From DASWNP01 sp036399175 (lineage in GTDB: Bacteria > Acidobacteriota > Blastocatellia > Pyrinomonadales > Pyrinomonadaceae), in the NCBI GenBank assembly GCA_036399175.1, contig DASWNP010000003.1:159269-223268 (forward strand): DNA of 64,000 nucleotides, in the 5' to 3' direction. This document shows positions 17,489 through 27,200 of the stretch, in pieces. The number at the start of each line of letters is the position of its first letter. Position 1 is the first letter of the stretch. A model generated the notes under the pieces. The model was given only the letters and a program-made list of their open reading frames with translations. It did no database searches and had not been told where the DNA came from. Both the position numbers and the translations under genes were made by a program.

Positions 17489-18784
17489 TTACGGAAGACC
17501 GATGCCGAGGTCGAGCGCGCCGCCGGGCAGACCGAGAGATGCGCCCTGCGCGCCGCCGCCGCGTCGTTGCTGCTGCATCTGCAAGAGAGCTTCGACGCCC
17601 GAGACGAGCGCGATGGCTGTAGCGCGCGTCGGGTCTGCTCCCGCCGTGCTGGAGACGACGACCATCTCGCCCGGCTTCAACTCCGCGACGGTGATGGCGG
17701 GCATTCTCTCCAACATCTCCTGCACATCGGGCGCACCGCCCATCCTTCGACGACCCATGCCGCCCGCCGCTTCATCTCCGCCCGCTCCTTCAGCGCGACG
17801 CCTCGCGCCGCCTCCTGCGCCAGCACCCGAAGCAGCGTCGCGCCCACCGGCACGCTCGCCCTGCGGACGCTCCGCGCCTTCGCCGCCTTCAGCGCCGCCG
17901 CCCGCGCCACGCTGCGCGCGCATCGCCATTCTCTGCGCGAACTCGGCGGGGATGCGTTTGACGGTCGAATCCTTGCTGATACGGACGGTCACGGTCTGGC
18001 CGTCCTGGTCTTTGACCTTAATCTCGTTGGCCTGCGCATCGACGGCGACGACCGAGCCGCGAATCGAGCGGAAAGTGCCGGAGACAATCTCTTCGGGCGC
18101 GAAGCGTGCGCCGTCGGCGCTGCGCTCGCCTTTGGCGCGAAGCTGGTCGCCGACCTTTATCTCTGCGAGCGAGCCGGGCTTCGCGTCGCTGAAGCGAACG
18201 GAGTCGGGCGCGTAGCGACGGAATTTCACTTTGCCTTCGCCTGCGGAGACGACTACGGGCTGCGGCGCGCCGACGAAGGAACGCACCTGAAGCGTTATCT
18301 CCTTCGTCTCGGGATTAATCGCCGAGACCGTGCCGACGATGCCGCGCCTGCGCCACTCTTCGCGGTCGCGCTCGTGCTTTTCGGCGATGTCGGCCTTCGT
18401 CATCACAATCAACTGCTGCGTCCTGACCGACTTCTGATCTTCGGCGACGCGCCCGCGAGCGAACACCCTATCGCCGATGCGTATGTCGGCGAGCGTAATC
18501 GAGGCAGCGCCTTCGAGGTTCGTCGCGCCCGGACGCGTGCGCAGGTAGACGCTCTTTTCGTCAAGCAGGACTGTGACGAGCGCGCCCGAATCGGTCTTGA
18601 CGGTCAACTGTTTCGCCACGCCGTCTATGCCGACGACTTCGCCGATGACGCGGTTGGCCGTGACGGCGCTCGACTGCTTCGGCGCGGCGGCGGCGGCTTC
18701 GGCGGTCTGCGCCGACGCCTCGACTTGCGCGCCCGACGCGAGCGCGCACAAAGCGAGCGCGAAGATGGATAGAAGCTTTTTCAT
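17489..18784 (-). CDS. Exported DUF5666 repeat protein
   Basis: About 431 residues. A clear signal peptide (MKKLLSIFALALCALASGAQ) is followed by three DUF5666-like beta modules. Each has the pattern GxVxxxDxxxxxxxVK with a later KxGDxxxAxGx: residues 43-130, 148-225 and 240-280. Next comes a long Gly/Ala/Arg/Glu-rich region (about 290-355) with GGMGRRRMGG. A short ordered tail (VAELKPGEMVVVSSTAG) ends the protein. DUF5666 is a small OB-like fold of unknown function found in exported proteins. It lies downstream of the ECF sigma operon on the same strand, 134 bases after a small gene. Confidence 0.75.
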   Translation of the reverse strand: MKKLLSIFALALCALASGAQVEASAQTAEAAAAAPKQSSAVTANRVIGEVVGIDGVAKQLTVKTDSGALVTVLLDEKSVYLRTRPGATNLEGAASITLADIRIGDRVFARGRVAEDQKSVRTQQLIVMTKADIAEKHERDREEWRRRGIVGTVSAINPETKEITLQVRSFVGAPQPVVVSAGEGKVKFRRYAPDSVRFSDAKPGSLAEIKVGDQLRAKGERSADGARFAPEEIVSGTFRSIRGSVVAVDAQANEIKVKDQDGQTVTVRISKDSTVKRIPAEFAQRMAMRAQRGAGGGAEGGEGAERPQGERAGGRDAASGAGAGGGARRRAEGAGGDEAAGGMGRRRMGGAPDVQEMLERMPAITVAELKPGEMVVVSSTAGADPTRATAIALVSGVEALLQMQQQRRGGGAQGASLGLPGGALDLGIGLP

Positions 18785-18918
18785 TTAGAAATCTGTCTCC
18801 TGAAAATTTCGTCTACGATGGTGAGCGTCTGCGGGTAGGGGAGTAGCTGTTTGCCCTCGGCTCGAAATTAACTGCCTGAATCTCTCGCTGCCTGTCTCGA
18901 ATTTTCTCGCTGCCTGTC

Positions 18919-19137
18919 TCAGCTTTTCGCGGCGAAAGGGTTGCAGCACTGAAGGCCGTCGCCGTGCGTCCGCTCAACTTCGTCCCAGAATTTTTCGAGC
19001 AGACTCGCTCTGTTCTCGTCGTGCCATCTGAGAAGCCTTGCGGCGACTTCCAAACGCAAATAATCGGGCAGGCTCGCAAAACGGCTCGCCATAGTCTTGA
19101 CGGCATCGTTCTTCAATCTATCGTTCGCGTCTCTCAT
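18919..19137 (-). CDS. Small hypothetical protein in the ECF sigma operon
   Basis: A 72-residue helical protein (RLEVAARLLRWHDENRASLL) ending in a Cys-Cys pair (LQCCNPF). A strong GGGAGGGGAG site precedes the ATG, and the gap to the upstream LTXXQ gene is only 25 bases, so it is very probably a real gene and co-transcribed. I do not recognise a family. The composition suggests a cytoplasmic helical bundle. The adjacent Cys pair could bind metal or respond to redox state, but nothing more can be said. Confidence 0.55.
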   Translation of the reverse strand: MRDANDRLKNDAVKTMASRFASLPDYLRLEVAARLLRWHDENRASLLEKFWDEVERTHGDGLQCCNPFAAKS

Positions 19138-19162
19138 CTCCCCTCCCGTTGCTCGGTCTCTC

Positions 19163-19588
19163 TCACCTCTCTTCTCTGTCTTCGCGGTCGCGCCGGGCGT
19201 CTCTGGCGTCGTGCTCGGCGACTTTGGCGTCGAAGAGTTTCTGCTGCTCGGGGTTGAGCAGGGCGCGTATGCGCGTGCGCGAGTTCTGGCGAAGCGCGTC
19301 GTAGCGCGGGCGCACTTCGGAGCGCAGGGCTCGATAGCCGTTGCGCGTCTCGTCGAGGATGGCGCGTATCTCGGTGGACTGCTGCTCGTTGAGATTGAGG
19401 TCGCGCTTCATGCGCTCGAATACGTCGCCTTTGCCGCGACGCCCGCCGCCGCGTCCTTCGTGCCGTCCGCCGTCCGCCGCCCTCATGCGATAGACGCTGT
19501 CGAGCGATGCGCCGGTCACGCAGCCGAGCGCGAAGACGACGACGATGACGAGCCAGATTTTGAGATGATTTTTCATGCGCGGCGTCAT
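19163..19588 (-). CDS. Membrane-anchored LTXXQ/Spy-CpxP-like protein
   Basis: About 141 residues. An N-terminal transmembrane segment (IWLVIVVVFALGCVTGAS) is followed by a Gly/Arg/His-rich spacer (EGRGGGRRGKG) and a long helical region. The helices carry LNLNEQQSTEIRAIL and LLNPEQQKLFDAK, the LTxxQ-type signatures of periplasmic Spy/CpxP and metal-sensor proteins. These proteins chaperone misfolded proteins or sense envelope stress. The start codon overlaps the stop of the preceding gene as ATGA, showing tight coupling. The position after an ECF sigma factor and a probable anti-sigma factor fits an envelope-stress role. Confidence 0.72.
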   Translation of the reverse strand: MTPRMKNHLKIWLVIVVVFALGCVTGASLDSVYRMRAADGGRHEGRGGGRRGKGDVFERMKRDLNLNEQQSTEIRAILDETRNGYRALRSEVRPRYDALRQNSRTRIRALLNPEQQKLFDAKVAEHDARDARRDREDREER

Positions 19589-20019
19589 CTGGAAGCCTCC
19601 GTCTCGTCCTCGTTCAGAATGCTTGCCAGCACTTCGTCGCTCGAAAGGGCGTTGCGTTCGGCGAAGACCACGTGCTCGATTCCGGCCTCGCGCTCGCCTA
19701 AGAGCGCCTCGTCGCTGAAGGCGACGGTGGGCGACTGGCCGTTAGGCAGCGCAAACCAGAACAGGACGAAAGCGAAGACGGCGACCAAAGCCAGCGCCGG
19801 AACGCTTCGCCACGCCACCGAAAGCAGCGCGAGCCAGCCCTCTCCCGCTTCGCGTCGCTCCCTCTCGGCGGCGATGCGTGCGCGCACGCGCGTATAGAGG
19901 AAGGGCGAAGAGGCGGCGGCCTCCGCCTCCGACTCGTTCCGAGCCGAGGCGCGCAGGAGCACTCGACCAATCAGGTCGAGCCGCTCATCCCTCTCGCTTT
20001 CGTTCATTTTGCCGTTCAT
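19585..20019 (-). CDS. Single-pass membrane protein, probable anti-sigma factor
   Basis: About 144 residues: a charged N-terminal half (RDERLDLIGRVLLRASARNE), one transmembrane helix near residues 75-92 (SVPALALVAVFAFVLFWFAL), and an acidic extracytoplasmic tail. It follows the ECF sigma gene by 84 bases and overlaps the next gene by four. Size, topology and position fit an anti-sigma factor. The zinc-binding HxxxCxxC motif of the ZAS type is absent, so the assignment rests on context. Confidence 0.5.
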   Translation of the reverse strand: MNGKMNESERDERLDLIGRVLLRASARNESEAEAAASSPFLYTRVRARIAAERERREAGEGWLALLSVAWRSVPALALVAVFAFVLFWFALPNGQSPTVAFSDEALLGEREAGIEHVVFAERNALSSDEVLASILNEDETEASR

Positions 20020-20103
20020 CGACTTCTCACTCGCTCTCTGCCGTCGGTTCTGACAGAAAACCTTCCGGCTTCATTACTGAAAACGCGCCCGCGCGCCCGG
20101 CGG

Positions 20104-20733
20104 TTACAGGAATTTCCTGAGCACGCGGCGCAGTGATTCGCGCGCACGATGAGCGCGCACCTTGACCTTCGAGTCAGACCACTTGTTCGTTTTTGCGATG
20201 TCGGAGACCGACATTCCCTCCACGTCGAGCATGAGAAGCACGAGGCGGTCTTCGGGGCTCAGGCGTGAGAGAAGCTTCTCGGCGAGGTCGCGCGCGACCG
20301 TCGCGGATTCGATGTCCTGCCCGCCTGAGCCGTCGCTTCGCACCTGCTCACGGAGCCAGCCGGCTTCTTCTTCTGAGACGTTGCTTAAGGCGCTCTCAGG
20401 CCGACGCTTGATGCGGCGCAACTCGTCGTAGCAGGTGTTGAAGGCGATGCGGGCGAGCCATGAGGCGAAGGAGTTGTCCTGCCGGTTGGAAAATTCGGGA
20501 AGCGCGAAGAAGGCTTTGGTGAAGCTCTCCTGCACAATCTCTTCAATCTCCTGGCGCTGGCGGAAGAAGCGGCTGGCGATGAGCGCGACGCGGCGTCGGT
20601 GGCGTTTGAAAAGCTCCTCGAACGCCTCTTCCTCGCCCGCGCGGACGCGAGCGACAAGCTCGGAGTCCGTCGTCTCGACGGATGAAGCTGCGGCCGCCGC
20701 CGGAAGAGTCGAAATGTCGGAGTTATCTGCCAT
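20104..20733 (-). CDS. ECF-type RNA polymerase sigma factor
   Basis: 209 residues. Region 2 contains EEEAFEELFKRHRRRVALIA and the DNA-melting segment FASWLARIAFNTCYDELRRI. Region 4 carries LSPEDRLVLLMLDVEGMSV and a helix-turn-helix (DSKVKVRAHRARESLRRVL). Length and layout fit the RpoE-like ECF family. About 25 N-terminal residues are disordered and Ala-rich. The downstream genes on the same strand (membrane protein, LTXXQ protein, small protein, DUF5666) form a plausible operon and regulon. An autoregulatory promoter is expected upstream but could not be identified. Confidence 0.9.
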   Translation of the reverse strand: MADNSDISTLPAAAAASSVETTDSELVARVRAGEEEAFEELFKRHRRRVALIASRFFRQRQEIEEIVQESFTKAFFALPEFSNRQDNSFASWLARIAFNTCYDELRRIKRRPESALSNVSEEEAGWLREQVRSDGSGGQDIESATVARDLAEKLLSRLSPEDRLVLLMLDVEGMSVSDIAKTNKWSDSKVKVRAHRARESLRRVLRKFL

Positions 20734-20825
20734 CCCGCCTACGCGTTTTTAACTGGAAACCTGCGCGCCCGCCGCCCTCGCCGAAGAGAGATAGCACGAA
20801 CGTTTCTCAGAAGTGTTCGGAGAAA

Positions 20826-20857
20826 ACAAAGCGGCAGCCCTTTTGTCGAGGGCTGCC
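20826..20857 (-). terminator. Rho-independent terminator of the LTXXQ gene
   Basis: GGCAGCCC at 20833-20840 pairs with GGGCTGCC at 20850-20857. Read on the minus strand, the stem is followed by GCTTTGTTTT. It lies downstream of the gene ending at 20990. Confidence 0.75.
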
Positions 20858-20989
20858 CTTCGTTCGGACTTTGGCGGACGCGAGCGTAGCGTCCCTGTCC
20901 GTCGCCTTTGGTAGGACTCGTTTAAAAGTCGAGCGCCGCGCGTCGTATGAAAGTAGCGATGGAAGCGCGGCGCTCGAACGCACCCTTGT

Positions 20990-21547
20990 TTAGTTCAGGT
21001 TCGAGTCCTGCTGCTGCTGGCGCTGGCGGCGACGCTCTTGGCGTCGCTGCTCGCGCTGCTGGCGCTCGGCGGCAAGCTGTGCCTTCTGCTCCGGCGTCAG
21101 GACGTTGTACATCTCGTACATCATGCGCGCGTGCGCGACTTCGCGCTCGACGTGCGCTGCGGCGCGCGCCTGAGCCGCCGCGCGGACGGCCGCTTCGTCA
21201 AACGTTCCACCGGCCAACGGGTCGAACCCGCCGCCGCGTCTCTCACCGCGACGCTGCTCGCGCTGCGCCCTGAAGCTCTCGTGATAACGCGTAGCAATCT
21301 GCCGAAGCTGTTCTTTCTGCGCGTCGGTCAGGTTGAGCCTTTCGCCGAAGCGACCGAGGAAGCCGCCGCCCATGCCGCGATGCCCTTTGCCCTCGCCGCC
21401 GCGATTCCAGCCGCGCTCGCCGCGCGCTTTATCGCCGCCCTGTCCCTGTGTAGTACCCTGCTGCGCGAATCCGACGATTCCCGACAGCGCGAGCGTCCCG
21501 GCCAGCGCCAGTCCGCCCAGAATCTTCTTTGAACCAGTTAGTCGCAT
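20990..21547 (-). CDS. Exported LTXXQ/Spy-CpxP-like protein
   Basis: About 185 residues. A signal peptide (ILGGLALAGTLALSGIVGFA-Q) is followed by a Gly/Arg-rich stretch (GERGWNRGGEGKGHRGMGGG) and helices with LNLTDAQKEQLRQIA and NVLTPEQKAQLAAE, the paired LTxxQ motifs of the Spy/CpxP fold. The C terminus is Arg/Gln-rich. ATG at 21547 is preferred because the longer frame has an implausible N terminus and GGAGATT precedes this one. The protein is probably a periplasmic stress chaperone. It sits upstream of the ECF sigma gene in the same direction, but a terminator separates them. Confidence 0.75.
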   Translation of the reverse strand: MRLTGSKKILGGLALAGTLALSGIVGFAQQGTTQGQGGDKARGERGWNRGGEGKGHRGMGGGFLGRFGERLNLTDAQKEQLRQIATRYHESFRAQREQRRGERRGGGFDPLAGGTFDEAAVRAAAQARAAAHVEREVAHARMMYEMYNVLTPEQKAQLAAERQQREQRRQERRRQRQQQQDSNLN

Positions 21548-21682
21548 CAGTCTTAATCTCCAATGATGTTGAATTACATGCAAGCCGCACTCGGACACAA
21601 CGGAGAGAATCGACGCCCCAATCCGGCCACTCGAAATGTAAGACGCGCGACGCCGCCTGACGGTTACATCTTTTTAAGGCAT

Positions 21683-21767
21683 GGGGGAAAAGGGCAAAGG
21701 GAAAAGGTTAAAGGGAAAAGAGAAAACGTTAAGATTACTCCATGCTTCCCCTTTCCCCTTTCCCTAA
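21683..21767. repeat. Heptad hairpin element J (GGGAAAA type)
   Basis: Purine heptads at 21683-21720 face a shorter pyrimidine arm at 21745-21767. The loop ends ATGCTT. The right arm's outer edge (CCCTAATC) supplies the TAG stop of the gene ending at 21764. It belongs to the same unit family as element A. Confidence 0.7.
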
Positions 21768-22525
21768 TCGCGCACGAGCGCGACGCGAAAGCCCATGAGC
21801 GACCATTCGGCTTCGCCTTCGACTTCGCTGACGTAGGAGAAATCGCCGGGCGCGTTTGAGCCGACGGCGTAGCAAGTGGCGTTGCCGTGCTCGTCGCGGT
21901 AAAAGCCGAGTTCGAGCGTTTCCGTCTCGCTCCATTCGGGATGAAAAATCGTGCCGACCAGGTTGAACACGGCGGGCGGGCAGACCGTCACGCGGTAGCC
22001 TGCGGGCAGCAGAGCGCGCGAGCGCCAGTCGTCTGTGACGACGCGGATAAATTCGCGCAGGCTGAGATAGTTGTGCGCGTAGCGCGTGCCGTTCATCATC
22101 CCGGCGCGTCCCATGTAGGGCGCGAAGGGATCGGCGTGCGGGTCGTGGCCGTAAGCGGTGCCGTAGAACTGCCGGTTGCCCGGAAGGTAGCGCGGCTTGA
22201 CGGTCGTCTCCACGCCGATGATGCGCCCCTGGTGATGGCTGTGGCCTTCAAAGATGCGCTCGCGGTAGCTCGCCCCGTGCTCGTGCGGGCGGGCGAAATC
22301 TCGCGGGCGCGTCGGGTAGAGGCGCGCGAGGTAGGCGTCGTCGAGACGGACGGCCTGAGCCGAAGGGACGACGTGCCATTCGATATTGAAATAGGCGAGC
22401 CCCTCTGCGAAGTCGGGCGGCGGCGACTCCGATTTGGCAGCGCCCCCGTCGAGCAGCTCCGAATCTGCCCGAAGCTCGAAGAACTCTCGAAGTTTCTCCG
22501 CTCTTTCGTCCAACCATCGAGCCAT
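21764..22525 (-). CDS. Hypothetical protein with His-rich segments
   Basis: A 253-residue soluble protein that I do not recognise. It has a His-rich centre (RPHEHGASYRERIFEGHSHH), then YGHDPHADPFAPYMG, which could bind metal, and a well-ordered C-terminal half (YRVTVCPPAVFNLVGTIFHP) rich in aromatic residues. There is no signal peptide or membrane segment. Codon use matches the neighbours. Its stop codon is formed by hairpin element J. It faces the efflux operon divergently across 214 bases, so a functional link is not implied. Confidence 0.55.
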   Translation of the reverse strand: MARWLDERAEKLREFFELRADSELLDGGAAKSESPPPDFAEGLAYFNIEWHVVPSAQAVRLDDAYLARLYPTRPRDFARPHEHGASYRERIFEGHSHHQGRIIGVETTVKPRYLPGNRQFYGTAYGHDPHADPFAPYMGRAGMMNGTRYAHNYLSLREFIRVVTDDWRSRALLPAGYRVTVCPPAVFNLVGTIFHPEWSETETLELGFYRDEHGNATCYAVGSNAPGDFSYVSEVEGEAEWSLMGFRVALVRD

Positions 22526-22739
22526 ATATACTCATCCTTTCCCCCGTCACATATTCGACACTGTAATACATCTAATCGCAAGTCGGCTGTGACAAAGGGC
22601 GGCAGCCGAGCCCTTAAATTTATCCCGAACAGGTCGGAAGCCGACGCCGCCGTCCGCGAGCGAGCTTACACAAAAATCATGTAACCGGAACGAGCTGCCG
22701 TTCGTTTTCAAATAAAAGGTCGAGAGTAAAGGGTAGCTT

Positions 22740-24101
22740 ATGTTTTCTTCATTTTTCTCCCGCAGGTCGTTTCGCGCCTTCGTGCTCTTGGGCGCGGCGC
22801 TTGGAGTCTCCCTTGCGGGCGCGGGCTGCGGGCGGAGCGAGCCGAGCGCCGACGCGAAGGCCAACACGGGCGCAGGCGAGCCGGGCGCGGGGCGACGCGA
22901 GGGCGGCGGGGCAGACGCCTCTCCGGTGATTGAGGTCTCAACCTCCAACGCAGCCGCGCGCGAAGTTCCATCATACATACAAGCGACCGGAAGCCTGATT
23001 GCCGACGAGACTTCCGATGTCTCTTCGCAAACCTCCGGGCAGGTCGTGGCGACTCCGGTCGGCGTCGGCGCGTTCGTCCGTCAGGGCGACGTGATAGCGC
23101 GCCTCAATGACAGAGACGCGCGGCTGCGTCTGAGGCAGGCAGAGGCCGGTGTGACGCAGGCCGTCGCGGGCGTCCGTCAGGCCGAGGCGCGTCTGGGCTT
23201 GCAACCCGGCGGCAACTTCGACGCCGTTGCGATTCCCGAAGTCCGCAGCGCCAGCTCCAACCTCGAACAGGCGCAGGCCGAGCTTCGACTGGCCGAGGCC
23301 AACGAGAAGCGTTATCGTGCGCTCGTCGAGACGGGCGACGTGGCCTTGAGCGTCTACGACCAGTTTCGCACGCAGAGGGACACGGCGCGTGCGCGCCTGA
23401 ACGCTGCGCGGCAGCAGTTCGAGGCCGCCGTCAACACCGCGCGCCAGAGCAATCAGGCGATTCAGACGGCGCAAGCGGCGGTCGAATCGGCGCGCGCGCA
23501 GGTCGCCATCGCGCAGAAGGCTGTGACCGACGCAATCATTCGCGCGCCTTACGCGGGCTTCGTCAGCAACCGCCCCATCGCCGTCGGCGAGTACGTCACG
23601 CCCGCTTCGGTCATAGCGACGGTGCTTCGCACCAACCCCATCAAGTTGCAGCTACAGGTACAGGAAGGGGAAGTTCCTTTCATCTCGCAGGGCATGGGCG
23701 TCTCTCTGGAAGTCGAGGCGCACCGCGACCGCAAGTTCGCTGGGCGCGTGACGGCGGTCAATCCGGCGATTGACCCCGCTTCGCGCGCGGCCACCGTCGA
23801 GGCCGAAATCGAGAACAGCGACAACGCGCTTCGCTCCGGCATGTTCGCCACCGCGCGCATCGCCCGACAGGGCGGCAACCGCGCCGTCTACGTTCCCCGC
23901 GCCGCCGTCCTCGCCGACCCGAACACGCAGTCCTACCGCGTCTTCGTCATCAAAGGCGACACGGCCAAGCTGCGCGTCGTGCAAATCGGCACCGAAGAGG
24001 GCGGCTCCGTCCAAATCCTCTCCGGCGTTGAGCCGGACGAAATCGTTGCCACCAGCAACCTCCAACAGCTCTACGAAGGCGCGAAGGTGAGGACGAATTG
24101 A
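22740..24101 (+). CDS. RND efflux periplasmic adaptor (membrane fusion protein)
   Basis: About 453 residues. A lipoprotein signal ends in LAGAGC. The core has the usual order: barrel-sandwich lipoyl halves (SQTSGQVVATPVGVGAFVRQ and IRAPYAGFVSNRPIAVGEYV) flanking a long alpha-hairpin rich in Gln/Ala/Arg, then a beta barrel (VSLEVEAHRDRKFAGRV) and a membrane-proximal domain. It joins the inner-membrane pump to the TolC-type channel. The gene leads a four-gene operon. A heptad hairpin (element C) fills the 100-base gap before the pump gene, where it could affect relative expression. Confidence 0.9.
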   Translation: MFSSFFSRRSFRAFVLLGAALGVSLAGAGCGRSEPSADAKANTGAGEPGAGRREGGGADASPVIEVSTSNAAAREVPSYIQATGSLIADETSDVSSQTSGQVVATPVGVGAFVRQGDVIARLNDRDARLRLRQAEAGVTQAVAGVRQAEARLGLQPGGNFDAVAIPEVRSASSNLEQAQAELRLAEANEKRYRALVETGDVALSVYDQFRTQRDTARARLNAARQQFEAAVNTARQSNQAIQTAQAAVESARAQVAIAQKAVTDAIIRAPYAGFVSNRPIAVGEYVTPASVIATVLRTNPIKLQLQVQEGEVPFISQGMGVSLEVEAHRDRKFAGRVTAVNPAIDPASRAATVEAEIENSDNALRSGMFATARIARQGGNRAVYVPRAAVLADPNTQSYRVFVIKGDTAKLRVVQIGTEEGGSVQILSGVEPDEIVATSNLQQLYEGAKVRTN

Positions 24102-24102
24102 G

Positions 24103-24183
24103 CAGTTTTCAGTTTTCGGTTTTCAGTTTTCAGTACAAGACAAAGCTTCTTTTCTGAAAACTGAAAACCGAAAACTGAAAACT
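24103..24183. repeat. Heptad hairpin element C (CAGTTTT type), perfect stem
   Basis: Left arm 24104-24133 and right arm 24154-24183 are exact reverse complements over 30 bases, built of CAGTTTT and one CGGTTTT unit in mirrored order. The 20-base loop contains AAGACAAAGCTTC. It begins two bases after the adaptor stop codon. Confidence 0.92.
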
Positions 24184-24201
24184 CTTCATCGGAGATTTTC
24201 C

Positions 24202-27200
24202 ATGCAGAAGCTGGCTGAAATTTGTGTGCGGCGTCCGGTCTTTGCGACCGTGATTATTCTGATTCTGACGGTGGTGGGCGGTTTCTCTTTCTTCACGCTC
24301 GGCGTCGACCGCTTCCCGAAAATCGACATCCCGACCGTCTCAGTGCAGACCACCAATCCGGGCGCTGCGCCGCAGGAGATTGAGACCGAGATTACGGACA
24401 TCATCGAGGGCGCGGTCAACACCGTGCCGGGCATCGACGAGATGCGCTCGACCTCTTCGCAGGGACGCTCGACCGTCACCATCAACTTCAACCTCGAAAA
24501 AGACCCCGACATCGCCACGCAGGAAGTGCGCGACAAGGTGAGCACCGTCCTCAACCGTTTGCCGGAGACCGCCGACCCGCCCATCGTCCGCAAGTCCGAC
24601 CCTGACTCGCAGCCCGTGCTGGTCTACGCCATCAGCGCGCCGCGCTCTTCGGTCGAGCTGACTGACCTCGTGCAGAAGCAGATTCAGGAGCGCATCGAAT
24701 CGGCTGACGGCGTCGGCGAAGTCGTCGTCTTCGGCGGACGCCAGCGCGAGATAAAGGTCTATATCGAGCCCGACCGCCTTCGCGCTTTCAATCTCTCGGT
24801 GACGGAAGTCTCGAACGCCCTGCGCCAGCAGAATCTTGAGCTGCCCGGCGGCAGGCTCGACGAAGGCGCTCGCACGGTGACGCTTCGCACGCTCTCGCGC
24901 GTCCAGCGTGTCGAGGATTTCAACGACATCGTCGTGGCGACTCGCAACGGCTACGCCGTCAAGATTCGAGACATCGGGCGGGTCGAAGATAGCGGCGTTG
25001 ACCCGGCTTCGGCGGCCTCGCTGAACGGCGTCCCGTCCGTTTCGCTCGGCATACGCAAGCAGTCGGGCGCAAACACCATCGCCGTCATTCAGGGCGTCAA
25101 GCAGCGCATGGCGGAGGTTCTGCCGCTTCTGCCGAAAGACATCAAGGTGGTCGTCACGCGCGACCAGTCGGAGTTCATCGAGACCAGCCTGCACGCCATC
25201 GAAGAGCACTTGATTGTCGGCGGCCTGCTCGCCGCGCTCATCGTCTTTCTCTTCCTCTGGAATTTCCGCTCGACGGTTATCGCCGCGCTCGCCATCCCGA
25301 CTTCTATCATCTCGTCCTTCGCAATCATCTCCGCGCTCGGCTATTCGCTCAACCAGATGACGATGCTCGCGCTGACGCTGATGGTCGGCATCGTGATTGA
25401 CGACGCCATCGTCGTCCTTGAGAACATCTATCGCTTCGTCGAAGAGAAGGGGATGCACCCGTACCAGGCGGCGGTCGAAGGCACGCGCGAAATCGGCCTC
25501 GCCGTCATGGCGACGACGCTCTCTCTGCTCGCCGTCTTCATCCCCGTCGGCTTCATGTACGGCATCGTCGGGCGCTTCATGTCTTCGTTCGGACTCACGT
25601 CTGCCGCAGCCATCGCCGTCTCGCTCATCGTCTCTTTCACGCTGACGCCGATGCTTGCGGCGCGCTGGATTAAGCCGAGAGAACAGACGATGGAGGATGG
25701 AGAGCGGACGATGGACGATGGACGACGGACGATGGACGAAGCTTCGCCTTCGGTCGCCACGCATCACGCACAAGCCACGGCGGACAATACGCAAACCGTA
25801 ACGGACAACGCACAAACCACGAACGAGCCATCGTCCATCGTCCATCGTCCATCGTCTGAGGGCAGCAAATCGGGTCGCTTCTATCGTCCGATTGACCGCT
25901 CTTACATGTGGATGCTGAGGTGGTCGATGGCGCATCGCTGGGTGGTCGTCATCATCTGCGTCGTCGTCGTCGCTTCCATCTGGCCGCTCTACAAGTACGT
26001 CGGCTACAACTTCCTGCCGGACGAAGACGAGTCGGCGTTTCAGGTCTCTCTGCGCGCGCCGCAGGGCACGAGCCTCGCCGCCACGCAGAGCATCCTCGAC
26101 CGCATCGCGCGCGACGTGCGCGAGCAGATTCCGGGCGTGCAGAATACGCTCGTCAACGCGGGCGGTTTCGGCGGCGGCGGCCAGCCCAACGTCGGCTCGG
26201 TTCAGGTCAGTCTCAAGCCGGTCAAGGAGCGCGAGTTTTCGCAGGCCGACCTGATTCAGAAGACGCGCGACATGATTCGCAAGCGGAAGTATCCGAAGGA
26301 ATACGTCATCGGCGCATCGGGCGCATCCTCCATCGGCGCGAGCATTAGCGGAGGCGGCGGCGGTCGCGGCGGCGCGTCGCTCGGTCTCTTCATCAGCGGC
26401 CCCGACATCAAGAAGCTCGACGAATACTCGAACAAGCTCGTCGAGCGCATCAAGAAGGACGAAAACTTTCGCGACGCCGACCGCTCGCTGCAACTGAGCA
26501 GCCCCGAAGTCCGAATCATCATCGACCGCCAGCGAGCCGCCGACCTCGGCGTTCGCGCGGGCGATGTGGCGCAGGCTCTTAACACGCTCGCCGCCGGTGC
26601 GCGCGTGACGACTTACAGCGAAGGCTCCGACCAGTACGACGTGGTCGTACGCGCGGGCGAAGAGTTCAGGCGCACGCGCGAGAACCTGAGCAACTTCACA
26701 GTCACTTCGTCTTCGGGTGGCACGGTGGGATTGGAGAAACTGGTGCGGCTTGAAGAGGGCGAAAGCCCCGCTTCGATTGACCGTCTGAACAGGCAGAGGC
26801 AGGTGACAATCTCTGCGAGCCTCGCGCCGAACGGCTCGGAGTCGGAAGGGCTCGCCGCCGTGCAGCGCTACGCGCAGGAGTTGAACCTTGAGCCGGGCTA
26901 CCGCACGGGCGTCACGGGTCAGTCGAAGGAGTTGCAGCGCGCCAATCAATCCTTCATGCTGGCGTTCCTGCTCTCGTTCATCTTCATGTACCTGATTCTG
27001 GCCGCGCAGTTCGAGTCGTTCATCCATCCGGTGACGATTCTCTTAACGCTGCCGCTCTCCATCCCGTTCGCGCTGCTCTCGACGCTCATCGCAGGCCAGC
27101 GACTCAACATCTTCTCTGCGCTCGGCATCCTTCTTCTTTTCGGCATCGTCAAGAAGAACGCGATTCTACAGATTGACCACACGAACGAGCTGCGCGCTCA

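Noticed and set aside
24103..24183. Element C as a simple rho-independent terminator
   Set aside because: The stem is AT-rich, consists of ordered tandem heptads, and lies between two genes of one operon. It shares its loop with elements elsewhere, so a terminator alone does not explain it, though it may attenuate.
24340..27027. An 895-codon open frame antisense to the RND permease
   Set aside because: High GC and codon bias leave long open antisense frames. Its translation is rich in Arg, Asp and His with no recognisable domains, while the plus-strand frame is a clear permease.
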